Part shown: positions 35,372 to 44,500 of the stretch, one piece after another | How the letters are laid out: each line of letters starts with the position of its first letter | Position numbering within the stretch: position 1 is the first letter of the stretch | From: Flavobacterium sp. CBA20B-1 | Lineage (GTDB): Bacteria; Bacteroidota; Bacteroidia; Flavobacteriales; Flavobacteriaceae | DNA: 64,000 nucleotides | Direction: 5' to 3' | NCBI RefSeq assembly: GCF_028473145.1 | Contig: NZ_CP092370.1 | Span: 2,046,001-2,110,000, forward strand | Program-made: the position numbers and the translations under genes | Notes under the pieces: model-generated | What the model was told of the DNA's origin: nothing | Seen by the model: only the letters and a program-made list of their open reading frames with translations | The model's database searches: none

Positions 35372-36505
35372 ATGTCTAAATTCGATTCGATACGTTTTTA
35401 TCACGATGAGGAAGTGCAAAAAGTGCTTCAAAATATCGCCCATCATCCGATGCTAAAATCGTTGATAGATTATACATTTCCAGAATATTCAGAAGAACAG
35501 GTTCAAAACCTGTTAAACAACATACACAGCATTCGCGATTTTCAGTCGAAAATCATTTATCATACCTTACAGCAAGTTTTAAAAAACACCTCTGAAGGAC
35601 TTTCAAGTTCGGGGTTTGATAAGCTAGACGACCACACATCGTATCTTTTTATATCCAACCACCGCGACATTTTGCTTGATACCAGTTTCTTAAATATTTT
35701 GTTAATGGAACACGGAAAAATCATGACAGGTTCGGCAGTTGGCGATAATTTGGTTCAGAAGCAGTTGTTTATGGATTTAGCAAAACTAAACCGCAATTTT
35801 ATCGTAAAACGCGGACTTTCGCCTCGAGAACTGTTAGAAAGCAGCAAGTTGTTGTCGGAATATATGTATCATTTGCTCAAAGAAGACAACCGCTCGGTTT
35901 GGATTGCACAGCGCGAAGGCCGCACCAAAGACGGCAACGATGCCACCCACCAAGGCGTTTTAAAAATGATTGGAATGGCGTGTAACGAAGAATCGATGAT
36001 GGATTATTTCAAGAATTTACGCATTGTTCCCGTTTCTATTTCCTATGAATACGACCCCACCGATAAGCTAAAAATGCCGCAACTAATGGCAAAAATGGCA
36101 GACGAATTGTATATTAAAGACAAAAACGAAGATTTTTTAAATTTAATGAGTGGCGTTGTGGGGCAAAAAAAACGTATCCATCTGCATATTGGCGATGTGT
36201 TAGATACGGATTTAGATGTTATTAAAAACGAAACAACCAACGTGAACAAGCAAATCCAAATGTTATCGAAAGTAATCGACGAGCAAATTATTGCCAACTA
36301 TAAATTGTGGCCCACTAATTATATTGCTTATGATTTATTGAACGATACCAACCGTTTTGCAAACGAATATACCGAAAAAGAAAAGCAACTTTTTTTGCGT
36401 CGCCTAGAGCTTAAAGTTGATAAATGCAACGAACCAATGGTAGATACTTTTTTAGAAATGTATGCCAATCCTGTTGTAAACAAATTAAAACTAAGCCATG
36501 CATAA
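35372..36505 (+). CDS. 1-acyl-sn-glycerol-3-phosphate acyltransferase family protein, 377 aa
   Basis: It contains a PlsB/PlsC-type acyltransferase domain with motif I FISNHRDILLDTSFL (NHxxxxD, about residue 93), a central motif around KLNRNFIVKRGLSPRELL and motif III VWIAQREGRTKDGND. It is longer than PlsC (about 240 residues), with helical extensions at both ends and no membrane helix. It probably acylates glycerol-phosphate or lysophospholipid substrates at the inner membrane; the exact acceptor is not known. The stop overlaps the asparaginase gene by 8 bases, implying an operon. Confidence 0.87.
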   Translation: MSKFDSIRFYHDEEVQKVLQNIAHHPMLKSLIDYTFPEYSEEQVQNLLNNIHSIRDFQSKIIYHTLQQVLKNTSEGLSSSGFDKLDDHTSYLFISNHRDILLDTSFLNILLMEHGKIMTGSAVGDNLVQKQLFMDLAKLNRNFIVKRGLSPRELLESSKLLSEYMYHLLKEDNRSVWIAQREGRTKDGNDATHQGVLKMIGMACNEESMMDYFKNLRIVPVSISYEYDPTDKLKMPQLMAKMADELYIKDKNEDFLNLMSGVVGQKKRIHLHIGDVLDTDLDVIKNETTNVNKQIQMLSKVIDEQIIANYKLWPTNYIAYDLLNDTNRFANEYTEKEKQLFLRRLELKVDKCNEPMVDTFLEMYANPVVNKLKLSHA

Positions 36506-37532
36506 ACAAGCCATTCTTTTAATTTATACGGGCGGAACCATTGGTATGGTAAAAGATTTTGAAACCGGTGCTTTAAAAGCTTTTAATTTTAATCAGCTTT
36601 TAGAACGCATTCCCGAATTACAGTTATTAGATTGCACCATTGATACCTATTCGTTTGAAGATCCGATTGATTCTTCAGACATGAACCCCGAGCATTGGAT
36701 CACCATTGCTGAGGTGATTGAAAAAAACTACCAAGATTTTGATGGTTTTGTGGTTTTGCATGGATCAGATACTATGTCGTACACTGCATCGGCATTGAGT
36801 TTTATGTTGCAGAATCTTTCAAAACCTGTAATCTTAACTGGTTCGCAACTGCCCATTGGCGATTTGCGTACCGATGCCAAAGAAAATTTAATTACCGCCA
36901 TACAAATTGCTTCGCTTCATCAAGATAAAATTCCTGTTATAAAAGAAGTGGGCTTGTATTTTGAATACAAATTGTATCGCGGAAACAGAACCACCAAAAT
37001 TTCAGCCGAACATTTCAATGCCTTTACATCGCCCAATTTACCGCATTTGGCAGAAAGTGGGGTTCATTTAAAAGTCAATGAACATTTGTTAGACGATTTT
37101 TACGAATCGAGCCAATTAACGATTCAAAAAGAATTAAATGACGATGTTTTTATCCTTAAAATTTTTCCGGGCATCACCCAAAGTGTGTTAGAAGCTGTTT
37201 TAAACATTCCCCATTTAAAAGCAATTGTGTTAGAAACCTTTGGTTCTGGAAATGCACCCACACCGTTTTGGTTTATTAATTGCTTGCAAAAAGCCATTCA
37301 GCGCGGCATTAAAATTGTAAATGTAACGCAATGTTGGGGCGGTAGCGTAGATATGGGCAAATACGAAACAGGAACGGCTTTAAAACAAATTGGTGTCATT
37401 TCGGGATACGATATCACTACCGAAGCTGCTATTACCAAACTCATGGTGTTACTGCCACAAAATTTATCAGCATCAGCATTTTCAAAAGCTTTTCAAACAC
37501 CGATCTGTGGCGAATTAAGCTTAGAAGAATAA
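36498..37532 (+). CDS. ansA: type I L-asparaginase
   Basis: The 344-residue cytoplasmic asparaginase converts asparagine to aspartate and ammonia. The first catalytic threonine is in IYTGGTIGMVKD (residues 8-19), the second catalytic group is VVLHGSDTMSYTASALSFML, the lysine motif is TGSQLPIGDLRTDAKEN, and the C-terminal domain includes LETFGSGNAPTP. It has no signal peptide, which fits type I rather than the periplasmic type II enzyme. It overlaps the acyltransferase gene by 8 bases. Confidence 0.94.
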   Translation: MHKQAILLIYTGGTIGMVKDFETGALKAFNFNQLLERIPELQLLDCTIDTYSFEDPIDSSDMNPEHWITIAEVIEKNYQDFDGFVVLHGSDTMSYTASALSFMLQNLSKPVILTGSQLPIGDLRTDAKENLITAIQIASLHQDKIPVIKEVGLYFEYKLYRGNRTTKISAEHFNAFTSPNLPHLAESGVHLKVNEHLLDDFYESSQLTIQKELNDDVFILKIFPGITQSVLEAVLNIPHLKAIVLETFGSGNAPTPFWFINCLQKAIQRGIKIVNVTQCWGGSVDMGKYETGTALKQIGVISGYDITTEAAITKLMVLLPQNLSASAFSKAFQTPICGELSLEE

Positions 37533-37671
37533 CTTTCGCAAACAAATTATGCAACAAAAGCAGCTGTGTTTTTTCTGTAAACAAGAATCTTTTTTATAGC
37601 ACAAACATAGTAAATCGCTTTAAATCAATAGGTATAGGAATAAAAATATTTCTATATTTAAAAAATAAAAG

Positions 37672-37679
37672 TACTTTTG
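37672..37679 (+). promoter_or_regulatory. -7 element upstream of the barrel-protein gene
   Basis: TACTTTTG fits TAnnTTTG, 17 bases before the ATG at 37697. Confidence 0.45.
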
Positions 37680-37696
37680 CCAAAATTTTAGAAAAC

Positions 37697-38446
37697 ATGA
37701 AAAAAACAATCTTAGCAGCTGTGTTTCTTTTTGCAGCGCAGTTGGGCATGGCACAAGAACAGCCTGTAGAAGAGCAAAAGCCAGAAATTGAAAACAAAAA
37801 CATGGTAAAGCTGAATCTTTTAGCACTTACTGCCGGAAATATTTCCTTACAATACGAACGTTTAATTACTCCAAAAACCACAGTAGGTGCAACAGTAAAC
37901 ATGATGCCTTCTAAAGGATTGCCTTTTTCAAGCTCTGTGGAATCGTTTGTAGATGACCAAACAACAAGTGCGCAATTAAAACAAATAAGCATCTCTAGTT
38001 TTTCTGTTACTCCGGAAATTCGTTTTTATTTAGGCAAAGAAGGTTACAAAGGTTTTTACATTGCACCTTTTGTACGCTACGGAAAATATAATGTAGATTT
38101 ACCCGTAAACTATGATTACGAAGGAAAAGAAGAAAATATTATGGTTGATGGAACAGTAAAAGCTTTTTCGGGCGGATTTGCTATTGGCGCACAATGGCGC
38201 GTGTACAAAGATTTTTATTTAGATTGGATGATCATGGGACCACACTTTGGTTCGGCAAAAGGAACATTAGAGGGTAAAAGGCCGTTAAATCAAAGTGAGC
38301 AAGATGCTATTCGCAAATCGTTAAGCGATTTAGATATTCCGGTGGTTGATTTTGATTACGAAGTAAACGATTCTGGTGCTAAAGCAAAACTAGACGGTCC
38401 TTGGGCTGGCATCCGCGCATCAATCGGTATAGGTTATCGTTTTTAA
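37697..38446 (+). CDS. outer-membrane beta-barrel protein (DUF3575-like), 249 aa
   Basis: A signal peptide (MKKTILAAVFLFAAQLGMAQ) is followed by a short Glu/Gln-rich linker and an eight-strand-type barrel with alternating strands (VKLNLLALTAGNISLQYERL, FSVTPEIRFYLGKEGYKGFY, GGFAIGAQWRVYKDFYLDWM). It ends with the aromatic terminus IRASIGIGYRF expected for BAM insertion. The fold resembles DUF3575 porin-like proteins of Bacteroidota; the function is unknown. It is monocistronic with its own promoter and terminator. Confidence 0.85.
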   Translation: MKKTILAAVFLFAAQLGMAQEQPVEEQKPEIENKNMVKLNLLALTAGNISLQYERLITPKTTVGATVNMMPSKGLPFSSSVESFVDDQTTSAQLKQISISSFSVTPEIRFYLGKEGYKGFYIAPFVRYGKYNVDLPVNYDYEGKEENIMVDGTVKAFSGGFAIGAQWRVYKDFYLDWMIMGPHFGSAKGTLEGKRPLNQSEQDAIRKSLSDLDIPVVDFDYEVNDSGAKAKLDGPWAGIRASIGIGYRF

Positions 38447-38466
38447 CCGAATAAATACTATATAAA

Positions 38467-38502
38467 ACCAAAAATCCCGGGCAATGCTCGGGATTTTGGT
38501 TT
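38467..38502 (+). terminator. terminator after the barrel-protein gene
   Basis: AACCAAAAATCCCG pairs with CGGGATTTTGGTT around GGCAATGCT; a T-rich stem end follows. It may also serve the leftward lipoprotein transcript. Confidence 0.75.
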
Positions 38503-38509
38503 GTAATTT

Positions 38510-38542
38510 AACTCTAACAGAGTTTGGAACTCTATTAGAGTT
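38510..38542 (-). terminator. hairpin directly after lipoprotein B
   Basis: AACTCTAACAGAGTT and AACTCTATTAGAGTT form a 15-bp stem with one mismatch and a 3-base loop, ten bases past the stop of the 38553-39104 gene. A matching hairpin occupies the same place after the upstream paralogue. Confidence 0.6.
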
Positions 38543-38552
38543 GTTTAAGCTT

Positions 38553-39104
38553 TTACTCTACCCGTTTGTACCAGGTGCCGTCTTCAAACAATATAAATTC
38601 GATACCGTTGGTTTTGGAGTAAACTAAATGACCGAAAGCTTCACCATCTAAAACACTTTGCCTTAGCAATGCAGCATTTTCATATGTTACTCCATTAAAT
38701 TCTATGGTAGTAAAACTATCTAATTTTATACCACGTATAAAAGACCTTGTTATTGTATTATCAATATATTCTTGTATAACTAAGTTAATATCTGTTGGGT
38801 TTCTCTTTTCAAATAAAATTTCATACTTAAAATTATTAAACTGTATATAAGAAATTAATCGGTTATACTGGACTCTGCTACAATCCTCGCCTCTGCCGCC
38901 TCCTTCATCGAAATTTTCAGTAATTTTTGATAATAATCCATTGTGGATATTATTGTTATGATCTATCCACTTTACAGTTTGGTTTAATTGGTAAGGTACT
39001 AAAGCTTTTTCGTCTTCAGTTAAAGAATAAACAGTTAATGTTTCTTCGCATTTGCAACCAACTGCAATCACGGTTAGTAATAGTAAAAATAATCCCTTTC
39101 TCAT
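38553..39104 (-). CDS. lipoprotein B, C-terminus identical to neighbouring lipoprotein A
   Basis: The 183-residue precursor has a lipoprotein signal peptide MRKGLFLLLLTVIAVGCKC, with Cys17 in the lipobox VGC. The body (TEDEKALVPYQLNQTVKWID, YEILFEKRNPTDINLVIQEY) matches no family I know. The final residues SKTNGIEFILFEDGTWYKRVE are the same as at the end of the 39278-39820 protein, although the rest is strongly divergent. It starts five bases after a coding remnant (39110-39241). It may be an immunity-like or surface lipoprotein; this is inference from the cassette structure only. Confidence 0.8.
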   Translation of the reverse strand: MRKGLFLLLLTVIAVGCKCEETLTVYSLTEDEKALVPYQLNQTVKWIDHNNNIHNGLLSKITENFDEGGGRGEDCSRVQYNRLISYIQFNNFKYEILFEKRNPTDINLVIQEYIDNTITRSFIRGIKLDSFTTIEFNGVTYENAALLRQSVLDGEAFGHLVYSKTNGIEFILFEDGTWYKRVE

Positions 39105-39109
39105 AATAT

Positions 39110-39241
39110 TTACCAGTTATTAAATAATTCATCTAAATTACCAGATGTAGCGTTAGTGTGTTGGTTTTTAATATTATCACGCCAAGCATTCCAATTGCTT
39201 GCAACATATAACGATGATTCTAATTGTATTTTTAAACTCTG
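39110..39241 (-). pseudogene. start-less remnant of the 61-aa tail protein, copy B
   Basis: A 43-codon frame with no start codon runs from a stop inside the hairpin at 39235-39267 to TAA at 39110. It encodes QSLKIQLESSLYVASN, then WNAWRDNIKNQHTN and ATSGNLDELFNNW. This aligns with the C-terminal two-thirds of the protein at 39826-40011 (WSAWKDKI, H-N-T, LDELFNNW). The junction to the following lipoprotein (TGG-stop-ATATT-ATG) is the same in both copies, so this is a truncated duplicate. Confidence 0.7.
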
Positions 39242-39267
39242 TCAAAGTTTTAAACTTTGACAGAGTT
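39235..39267 (-). terminator. perfect 16-bp hairpin after lipoprotein A
   Basis: AACTCTGTCAAAGTTT and AAACTTTGACAGAGTT are exact inverted repeats with a 1-base spacer, ten bases past the stop of the 39278-39820 gene. The AAAGTTT-T-AAACTTT core recurs in the hairpin at 45342-45385. Confidence 0.65.
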
Positions 39268-39277
39268 GTTTAAGCTT

Positions 39278-39820
39278 TTACTCTACCCGTTTGTACCAAG
39301 TACCGTCTTCAAACAATATAAATTCAATACCATTGGTTTTGCTGTAGATAACTTTATTGATAGTACCACCTTCCGAAACTTTTTCTAATACTAAAACATC
39401 GCTAAACGAAAAACCCGAAATTTCAATATCACTTAATAAAGTGTCAAAATTCACTTCTTGAGGGTTCTTTAGTACCAAATTGTTATAATCAACATTATTA
39501 TTAAATTGTATTGATAAATTTGAATTATAGTCAATTGAAATTTTTCCAGAATAATTTCCTATCATAAATATTCTCTTGCCAAATTCGTAGGTATTATACT
39601 CACAAGTATCTCGTCCCACGTTATGTTGTTTAGTGTAATAATTAACCGCGTCGAATTTAGCAATACTATTATTTTCATCTTGATTAACAAAAGATATGTC
39701 TTCAGAACTACCTTTTAAGTAATCTTTATCATTATTATCTATAATTAATTTGCTCAATTCTTCATTATTACAACCACACCCTACGATATAGAAAAGTATA
39801 AATAATAAACTTTTTTTCAT
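39278..39820 (-). CDS. lipoprotein A, paralogue of the neighbouring lipoprotein
   Basis: The 180-residue precursor has a lipoprotein signal MKKSLLFILFYIVGCGC (lipobox cysteine at residue 15). The middle (DNNDKDYLKGSSEDISFVNQ, RDTCEYNTYEFGKRIFMIGN, LSIQFNNNVDYNNLVL) differs strongly from lipoprotein B, but the last 20 residues (KTNGIEFILFEDGTWYKRVE) are identical and the DNA around the stop codon is nearly so. It starts 5 bases after the tail-protein gene at 39826-40011, so the two are coupled. The function is unknown; export to the inner or outer membrane is likely. Confidence 0.8.
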   Translation of the reverse strand: MKKSLLFILFYIVGCGCNNEELSKLIIDNNDKDYLKGSSEDISFVNQDENNSIAKFDAVNYYTKQHNVGRDTCEYNTYEFGKRIFMIGNYSGKISIDYNSNLSIQFNNNVDYNNLVLKNPQEVNFDTLLSDIEISGFSFSDVLVLEKVSEGGTINKVIYSKTNGIEFILFEDGTWYKRVE

Positions 39821-39825
39821 AATAT

Positions 39826-40011
39826 CTACCAGTTATTAAATAATTCATCTAAAGAATTTTCTGTAGAATTAACATGTACAGTTCTAATCTTGTCTTTCCA
39901 AGCACTCCAAGTCGTTACGCCAGATAAACATTGCTCTAACTGCTTTGGAATATACCCAGAAACATTATCAACAGCTCTGTTAGGAAATGCTGTTGTTAGC
40001 ACTAATAACAT
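39826..40011 (-). CDS. 61-aa tail protein, copy A, partner of lipoprotein A
   Basis: This short frame with ATG at 40011 encodes a hydrophobic start (MLLVLTTAFPNRAVDNVSGY) and a C-terminal part with WSAWKDKIRTVH and SLDELFNNW. No family is recognised. Its C-terminal two-thirds recur as a start-less remnant at 39110-39241, each copy five bases upstream of a lipoprotein gene. It could be a small protein in its own right or the surviving C-terminal tip of a larger lost protein; an in-frame stop lies seven codons upstream of the ATG. Confidence 0.5.
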   Translation of the reverse strand: MLLVLTTAFPNRAVDNVSGYIPKQLEQCLSGVTTWSAWKDKIRTVHVNSTENSLDELFNNW

Positions 40012-40335
40012 AAAATTCCAACTATTTTTTTATAAATTTTCGTACAAATAAACAAAAAAAAACAATATACTGGCTTTTTTATTTTAAAAATATAAAAATA
40101 TCTTATATACTATAGTAAAACGCTATAAAATCAACAATGTCTCTGTTACATTTTTTTTATTGATTTATATTTTTTGAATTTGTAACGCATATTGTATTGC
40201 TGTTTATTCATAATAGGGCGAGAATAAATCAACTTATCACACTCGCTTACAATTTTTTAAGTATTAACAAGTTGTTTTAATTGTGAAAACATTGTATATA
40301 TTTGTACCCAATAATTAATAAAAATATTTATAGAA
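40012..40335. other. 324-base divergent intergenic region
   Basis: No gene is visible. It is very AT-rich. It must hold the promoter of the leftward tail/lipoprotein cassette (not clearly identifiable) and contains the rightward promoter at 40272-40304. Confidence 0.5.
40272..40304 (+). promoter_or_regulatory. promoter of the T9SS cargo gene at 40336
   Basis: TTG at 40272-40274 lies 22 bases before TATATTTG (40297-40304), matching the Bacteroidota pattern. The ATG is 31 bases downstream of the -7 element. Confidence 0.55.
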
Positions 40336-41298
40336 ATGAAAAAAATTACTTTATTAGCAGGCTTATTGTTAGCTACAGTAACAGTAAGTGCACAAAACTA
40401 TTACAATTTCACAAAAAGTACGGCTACTTATACAGACCTTATAGGAGCTACTAGTATGAACAATGGAATAGTTTGGGATTGGGACGATTTTGGACCGGTA
40501 ACATCACCCTTCCCAATATCTGTATTTGGAAATACGTATAATGATTTTGGATTTGATGATGATTATTTCTATTTAGGTGATGTGTGGAATAATTTTGATG
40601 GTATTTTTCTTTATCCAGTAACCACTTTTATAATGGATAGAAATTTCTCTTTTTCAGGTGCCTCTCAATCTCCAATTTCTTATAAAGTAGAAGGAACTGC
40701 TGGAAACCGTATTTTAAAGTTGGAAATCAAGAATGCAGGAATGGAAATGGAAGAAATGTCTAGCACAATATCTACGTTATATCTGAATTACCAAATTTGG
40801 TTTTACGAAGTAGATAATAGTATTGAATACCATTACGGAAATCATAATATTACCGACTTAAGTATGTTAAATGATGAGGCTTATTCAACAGTAATTTTGG
40901 CACATATGTCTGATACTAATTTTCAAGGTGGTTACATAGACGGTACTATTGCAAATCCAACTTACACAGAATCAAATAATCCAGATGATGAACCTGTTGG
41001 GTTAGATGCTGTGCCAGCACCAAACACAGTATATCGTTTTGCATTAAATCCTTTAGCACTGAAAGACCAAGAAAAAATTGAGTTTTCAATGTTTCCAAAC
41101 CCAACAAACGATGTGTTAAACCTAACGTTTCCAGAAACAGTGAACAAACCTTATTCTGTTTACGATTTAATGGGGCGCGAAGTTTTAAAAGGATCTTTAA
41201 ACAACACCACACAAGCACAAATTAATGTGGGTACATTGCAAAAAGGTTCATACATTTTACGCATTGCGGGCAGTACAAAGAAATTCGTAAAAAACTAA
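40336..41298 (+). CDS. secreted protein with T9SS type A sorting domain, 320 aa
   Basis: A signal peptide (MKKITLLAGLLLATVTVSAQ) and a roughly 220-residue beta-rich body of unknown function (rich in Asp, Trp and Phe, for example IVWDWDDFGPVTSPFP) are followed by a type A sorting domain: EFSMFPNPTNDVLNLTFPE, YSVYDLMGREVLKGSL, GTLQKGSYILRI and the basic end KKFVKN. The last domain marks it as a T9SS substrate that is cleaved and released or anchored at the surface. It is monocistronic with its own promoter and terminator. Confidence 0.9.
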   Translation: MKKITLLAGLLLATVTVSAQNYYNFTKSTATYTDLIGATSMNNGIVWDWDDFGPVTSPFPISVFGNTYNDFGFDDDYFYLGDVWNNFDGIFLYPVTTFIMDRNFSFSGASQSPISYKVEGTAGNRILKLEIKNAGMEMEEMSSTISTLYLNYQIWFYEVDNSIEYHYGNHNITDLSMLNDEAYSTVILAHMSDTNFQGGYIDGTIANPTYTESNNPDDEPVGLDAVPAPNTVYRFALNPLALKDQEKIEFSMFPNPTNDVLNLTFPETVNKPYSVYDLMGREVLKGSLNNTTQAQINVGTLQKGSYILRIAGSTKKFVKN

Positions 41299-41318
41299 AC
41301 AAACAAAACATATCTTTT

Positions 41319-41349
41319 AAAAGCAATTCAATAACTGGATTGCTTTTTT
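41319..41349 (+). terminator. terminator after the T9SS cargo gene
   Basis: AAAAGCAATTC pairs with GGATTGCTTTT (one T-G wobble) around AATAACT, followed by T-rich sequence. Confidence 0.75.
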
Positions 41350-41523
41350 ATTTGTTTTTTTAGCTAAGTTTTCAACAAACCTTTGCCAAAGTTTAAAGCA
41401 TAGTAATCTTTGAATCCGTGGGAAATCTGTAAGTTACTACAGTAAAATAAATCGTAACTAAATTAAATACTACTATTTAACCTAAATTCCTTAAATTCGC
41501 ACATTGAATTTAAAAACAGTATC

Positions 41524-44500
41524 ATGAGCACCAAATTCACAGAGTATAAAGGATTAGATTTACCTACCGTAGCAAGCGAAATGTTGCAGTATTGGAAAGA
41601 TCAATCCATCTTTGATAAATCGGTTACTTCTCGCGAAGGCAACCAGCCTTTTGTGTTTTTCGAAGGTCCGCCTTCTGCAAACGGAAAACCTGGTATTCAC
41701 CACGTGATGGCTCGTGCTATTAAAGATATTTTTTGCCGATACAAAACCCAGAAAGGTTTTCAGGTAAAGCGTAAAGCCGGTTGGGATACACATGGTTTGC
41801 CTGTTGAATTAGGTACCGAAAAAGAACTGGGTATTACCAAAGAAGATATCGGAACAAAAATAACGGTAGAAGAGTATAACGAGGCGTGTAAACGTACCGT
41901 GATGCGCTACACCGATTTATGGAACGATCTTACCGAAAAAATGGGTTACTGGGTAGATATGAACGATCCGTACATTACCTACAAACCCAAATATATGGAA
42001 AGCGTTTGGTGGTTGTTGAAGCAAATTTACAACAAAGATTTGCTGTACAAAGGTTACACCATTCAGCCCTATTCGCCAAAAGCAGGTACAGGCTTGTCGT
42101 CGCATGAAGTGAATCAGCCGGGATCATACCGCGATGTGACCGATACTACCATTGTTGCGCAATTCAAAACCATCGAAAATTCATTGCCCGATTTCTTAAA
42201 AGGTTTCGGACCAATTGATATCATGGCTTGGACCACAACTCCGTGGACATTGCCAAGTAATACCGCATTAACTGTGGGGCCAAAAATCGATTATGTGTTG
42301 GTAAAAACATTCAACCAATACACCAACCAGCCCATAAATGTAATTTTAGGAAAACTTTTAGTTGCAAAGCAGTTTGCAGGGAAATATGTGGCTGTTGAAA
42401 CCGAAGCTGAACTTGCAGATTACAAAGAAAACGATAAAAAAATTCCGTATTTCATTGTAAAAGAATTTAAAGGAATTGATTTGGTGGGTATTCGTTATGA
42501 GCAGTTGTTGCCATACACGTTGCCGTATCAAAATCCTGAAAATGCCTTCCGAGTTATTGCAGGCGATTTCGTAACCACTGAAGACGGAACGGGGATTGTG
42601 CACACCGCGCCTACTTTTGGAGCAGACGATGCCAAGGTTGCCAAAGAAGCAACACCAGAAGTACCGCCAATGCTGGTTTTAGACGATGCTGGAAACCCGG
42701 TGCCGTTGGTAGATTTGCAAGGACGTTTTGTTCCACAAATGGGCGAAATGGCGGGTAAATATGTGAAAAACGAATATTACAACGACGGCGAAGCACCTGA
42801 GAAATCGGTCGATGTTGAAATTGCAATCCGTTTAAAAGAAGAAAACAAGGCCTTTAAGGTAGAAAAATACGTACACAGTTATCCACATTGTTGGCGAACC
42901 GATAAACCAATATTATATTATCCATTAGATTCTTGGTTTATTAAGGTAACCGAAGTGAAAGATAAAATGTTCGATTTAAACGAAGAAATCAACTGGAAAC
43001 CTAAAGCAACAGGCGAAGGTCGTTTTGGAAACTGGCTGAAAAATGCCAACGACTGGAATTTATCGCGCTCACGTTATTGGGGCATTCCGTTGCCAATTTG
43101 GAGAACCGACCCTTCGACAGGCTCAGGGCAAGTGGAAGAGTTAATCATAGGTTCGGTAGAAGAATTGATTGCCGAGATAGAAAAGGCAGTCGCAGCGGGC
43201 GTTCAAACAGAAAATCCGTTCGATGGTTTTGTGGTGGGCGATATGAGTGAGGAAAACTATGATAAAATCGACTTACATAAAAATGTGGTCGATGGCATCA
43301 CACTAATTTCTCCATCAGGTAAACCAATGAAACGCGAAACCGATTTAATTGACGTTTGGTTCGATTCTGGTTCTATGCCGTATGCACAATGGCATTATCC
43401 GTTTGAAAATAAAGAATACATCGACAATCACCAAAATTTCCCTGCCGATTTTATCGCAGAAGGGGTTGATCAAACGCGCGGTTGGTTTTACACCTTACAC
43501 GCAATTGGTACCTTGGTTTTTGGCGAAAAAGCGTATAAAAATGTCGTGTCGAACGGTTTGGTTTTAGATAAAAATGGTATAAAAATGTCTAAAAGTAAAG
43601 GCAACACTATTGATCCTTTCCAAACTATTGAAGACCACGGACCAGATGCTACGCGTTGGTACATGATCATGAATGCCAATCCTTGGGATAATTTAAAATT
43701 TGATTTAGACGGAATTACCGAAGTGCGCCGTAAATTCTTCGGAACGTTGTACAACACCTATTCGTTCTTTGCTTTGTATGCAAATATCGATGGATTTACC
43801 TACAGCGAAGATGAAGTTCCTATGGAAGATCGCCCGGAAATTGACCGTTGGATTTTATCGGAACTAAACAGCTTGATAAAAACCGTTGACGAAGCTTATG
43901 CAGATTACGAACCAACCAAAGCAGCACGCGCCATATCCGATTTTGTTCAAGAAAACTTGAGCAACTGGTACGTGCGTTTATGCCGCCGCCGTTTCTGGAA
44001 AGGCGAATATGCACAAGATAAAATTGCCGCTTATCAAACATTATATACGTGTTTAACCACAGTTGCAAAACTATCAGCACCCATTGCACCATTTTTTATG
44101 GACAAGCTTTACAAAGATTTAATACAAGCAACTGCAAAAGAACCATTTGAATCTGTACATTTGGCCGATTTCCCAATTTACGATGAAAAAGTTGTTGATA
44201 AATCGTTAGAAAGTAAAATGGAAAAGGCACAAATTGTATCATCTTTAGTATTATCATTGCGAAAGAAAGAAATGATAAAAGTGCGCCAGCCGTTGCAAAA
44301 AGTAATGATTCCTGTTTTAGATGAAAATCAAAAGGCAGAAATAGAAGCAGTTGCCGATTTAATCATGGCAGAAGTAAACGTAAAAGAGATAGAATTGCTC
44401 AACGATGCATCAGGGATTTTGGTGAAACAAATCAAACCAAACTTCAAGGCATTGGGACCACGATTTGGAAAAGAAATGGGAAATGTAGCAAAAGCGATTC

